From contig NZ_CP060789.1 of assembly GCF_014489575.1 (NCBI RefSeq), positions 3,720,001 to 3,784,000 of the forward strand: a stretch of 64,000 nucleotides of DNA. Direction: 5' to 3'. Source of the stretch: Tessaracoccus defluvii (GTDB taxonomy: Bacteria > Actinomycetota > Actinomycetes > Propionibacteriales > Propionibacteriaceae). The translations under genes and the position numbers were made by a program. The notes under the pieces were generated by a model. It made no database searches. It was given only the letters and a program-made list of their open reading frames with translations, and was not told the DNA's origin. Below, in pieces: positions 62,000 to 64,000 of the stretch (its first letter is position 1; each line of letters begins with the position of its first letter).

Positions 62000-64000
62000 G
62001 TGGGATTCGACTGGGTGCTGGCGCGCGACGAGGTCGCGGCGACCCGGCACCGCGAGCGGCGGCCGGGGACGACGGCGGCGTGGCCGCAGTGGCTCTCCGC
62101 GGAGGCCGTGGACCGCCTCCGGGAGGCCGGCTACCCCGAGCCGTGGCGTCACCAGGTCGAGGTCGCGGAGTCCCTGTTCCGCGGCACCCACACGGCTGTC
62201 TGCACACCGACCGGCTCCGGTAAGACCCTCGGGTACCTGCTGCCCATCATCGCGGCCACCACGGAGGGCACCGTCGGGTTCACTCCCGACACCCACCGCA
62301 CCATGCTGACGCGCGCCCGACACACCGCCCTCTACATCTCGCCGACGAAGGCGTTGGCACACGACCAGGCCCGCGCGGCGGCCGCGCTGGGCCCGTCCGG
62401 GTGGAGGATCAGCGCCCTCGACGGCGACTCCGACGCCACCGAGCGGGCGTTCGCCCGTGACCACGCCAGCTTCATCCTCACCAACCCCGACATGCTCCAC
62501 TACTCGGTGCTGCCCAACCACCGGCGATGGTCGGGATTCCTCGGCTCGCTGCGCTACATCGTCATCGACGAGGCGCACCGATACCAGGGCCTGTTCGGGG
62601 CCCACATCGCCAACGTCGTGCGGCGCCTGCGCCGCCTGGCGGCCGCCTACGGAGCGGAACCGGTCGTGGCGCTGTCCTCGGCCACCGCCCCAACGCGGCC
62701 GAGTTCGGGGGCCTGCTGATCGGGGAGGACGCCGTCTCCGTCGTCGCCGAGGACACCTCGCCGGCCGGTCCCCGGACGGTGGCGCTGTGGCGGCCGCAGC
62801 AGTCGCTGCGCTCCGACACCGCCGAACTCCTGGCGGGTCTCAGCGACGACGGCTGCCAGACCCTCGCGTTCGTGCCGTCGCGGCTCGGGGCGGAGCTCGT
62901 CTCCCTGCAGGCGCAGGAACTGGCCCACGACCCTTCACGGATCGCCTCCTACCGGGGTGGGTACCTCGCCGTCGACCGCCGTGAACTCGAGGCCGGCCTG
63001 CACGACGGTCGCCTGCGGGGCCTCGCCAGCACCAACGCCCTCGAGCTGGGGGTGGACATCGCCGGCATGGACGCGGTCCTCGTCTCCGGCTATCCCGGCA
63101 AGCTGTCGTCGTTCTGGCAGCAGGCCGGTCGGGCAGGGCGCCGTGGCCAGGATGCCCTGGTGGTGCTCCTAGCGAACGACAACCCCCTCGACGCCTACCT
63201 CATGGAACACCCCGAGCTTGTCTTCGACGCGCCCGTCGAGCGGGCCGTCCTGCACCCCGCCAACCCGCGGGTCCTCGGCCTCCACCTGGCAGCAGCCGCG
63301 CAGGAACTGCCCCTGACCGCCGACGATGTCCGCTGGTTCGGGGAGACCACGCCCGGTGCGCTGGCGGCGCTCGCAACGCAGGGCGTGCTCCGCGACAGGG
63401 GTGGCCGCTACTTCTGGACCAGACACGACCGTGCCGTCGATTTCATCGATCTCCGCTCGGTGGGGCAACGGCCACTCGACATCGTCGAGCGCGACACCGG
63501 ACGGGTCGTCGGCATCGTCGACGCGGAGGCCGCGGACCGCACGGTGCATCCCGGCGCCGTCTACCTGCATCAGGGCGAGTCGTTCGTCGTCGACGCGCTG
63601 GTTCCCGAGGAGCATCATGCGCTCGTCGTGGCCGCCACGCCCACCTACTACACCCAGCCGCAGGCGGCCTTCGACATCGAAATCGTCCGGGAGACGACGC
63701 ACCGGCCACTCGGCATCACCCAGGTGTGCACGGGCGACGTGCGCCTGGCCTCGCAGGTCCACGGCTACCTGCGCCGTGACGAGGTCACCCACGAGGTGTG
63801 GGACTCGACGCCGCTGGAGCTGCCGCTGCACAGGATGGTGACCCAGGCCGTGTGGTGGACGGTGCCGGCCGCACTGGCCGCCCGCCTCGGCTGGCAGCCG
63901 CTGGAGCTGGGGGCTGCGGCGCACGCGATGGAACACACCGCGATCGGGCTGCTGCCGGCGTTCGCCCCCTGCGACCGCTGGGACATCGGCGGGGTCAGCA
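62000..64000 (+). CDS. DEAD/DEAH-box helicase (DUF1998/YprA-like), 3' partial, frame broken once
   Basis: GTG 62000 begins a large superfamily 2 helicase of the actinobacterial type found next to the Tad locus. The Q-like region is PWRHQVEVAESLF, motif I is CTPTGSGKTLGYL (about 70), motif II is VIDEAHRYQG (about 190), and motif III is SSAT. After four Cs at 62688-62691 the frame shifts and stops at 62719; one more C restores NAAEFGGLLIGEDAV and the rest, including LGVDIAGMDAVLV and QQAGRAGRRGQ (motif VI). It then runs open to the window end. It probably acts in DNA repair. Confidence 0.88.

Noticed and set aside
1..64000. CRISPR array
   Set aside because: No regularly spaced repeats with unique spacers of similar length were seen on either strand; the short repeats at 27-30 kb have irregular spacing with genes between them.

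Overview
The window is high-GC DNA with short intergenic gaps and many ATGA or GTGA gene overlaps. It carries a WhiB regulator, a GTP-dependent PEP carboxykinase, a Holin-X-like protein, and an Ssd-TadA-TadB-TadC block next to a large DEAH helicase. Together these indicate an actinobacterium. The order asparaginase, tRNA-Ser, SRP RNA, dnaX, ybaB, recR fits a member of the Propionibacteriaceae such as Tessaracoccus, but the genus is an inference.

The window has two halves that meet at tRNA-Ser(GGA), 35239-35323. Positions 1 to about 35238 look like an integrated genomic island, with mixed gene orientations, many unrecognised genes, insertion sequences and a dense set of defence-type genes. In order it holds: the end of a BTAD-like regulator; a 1,425-residue repeat protein ending in a PD-(D/E)XK nuclease motif; an 832-residue protein with another such motif; a helical-repeat protein; a type I restriction-modification operon (hsdM, hsdS, an Mrr-like nuclease, hsdR); a four-gene operon (DUF5343-like protein, papain-like cysteine peptidase, small protein, prepilin-peptidase-like membrane protein); a Toprim primase-like gene; a series of small genes separated by short direct repeats and including hicAB; a Shedu (DUF4263) nuclease; an ArdC-type antirestriction protein; and an excisionase-like gene. 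Five separate PD-(D/E)XK nuclease motifs lie within about 31 kb.

The cysteine-peptidase operon is split by a degenerate ISL3-family element (18645-22090, perfect 8-bp target duplication), which in turn carries an inserted IS21-family element (18711-21285). The last gene of that operon also has a 4-bp tandem duplication that breaks its frame.

Positions 35239-64000 are core chromosome: asparaginase, SRP RNA, dnaX, ybaB, recR, a P-type Ca-type ATPase, an oxidoreductase, a broken amidohydrolase, an MFS transporter, a membrane glutaredoxin, pckG, a lipoprotein, tRNA-Pro, a metallophosphoesterase, a class A penicillin-binding protein, whiB, a run of small housekeeping genes (NUDIX, TlpA-like, nth, ridA, DUF4177, Holin-X-like, methyltransferase), and then ssd-tadABC and a DEAH helicase that runs off the window.

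A cross-cutting observation is that seven genes (hicA, the amidohydrolase twice, ridA, the Holin-X-like gene, the methyltransferase, tadB and the helicase) are each put back in frame by adding one G or C, mostly in a run of four or five. This pattern suggests systematic under-called homopolymers in the assembly rather than real gene decay, and it should be settled before any of these is treated as a pseudogene.
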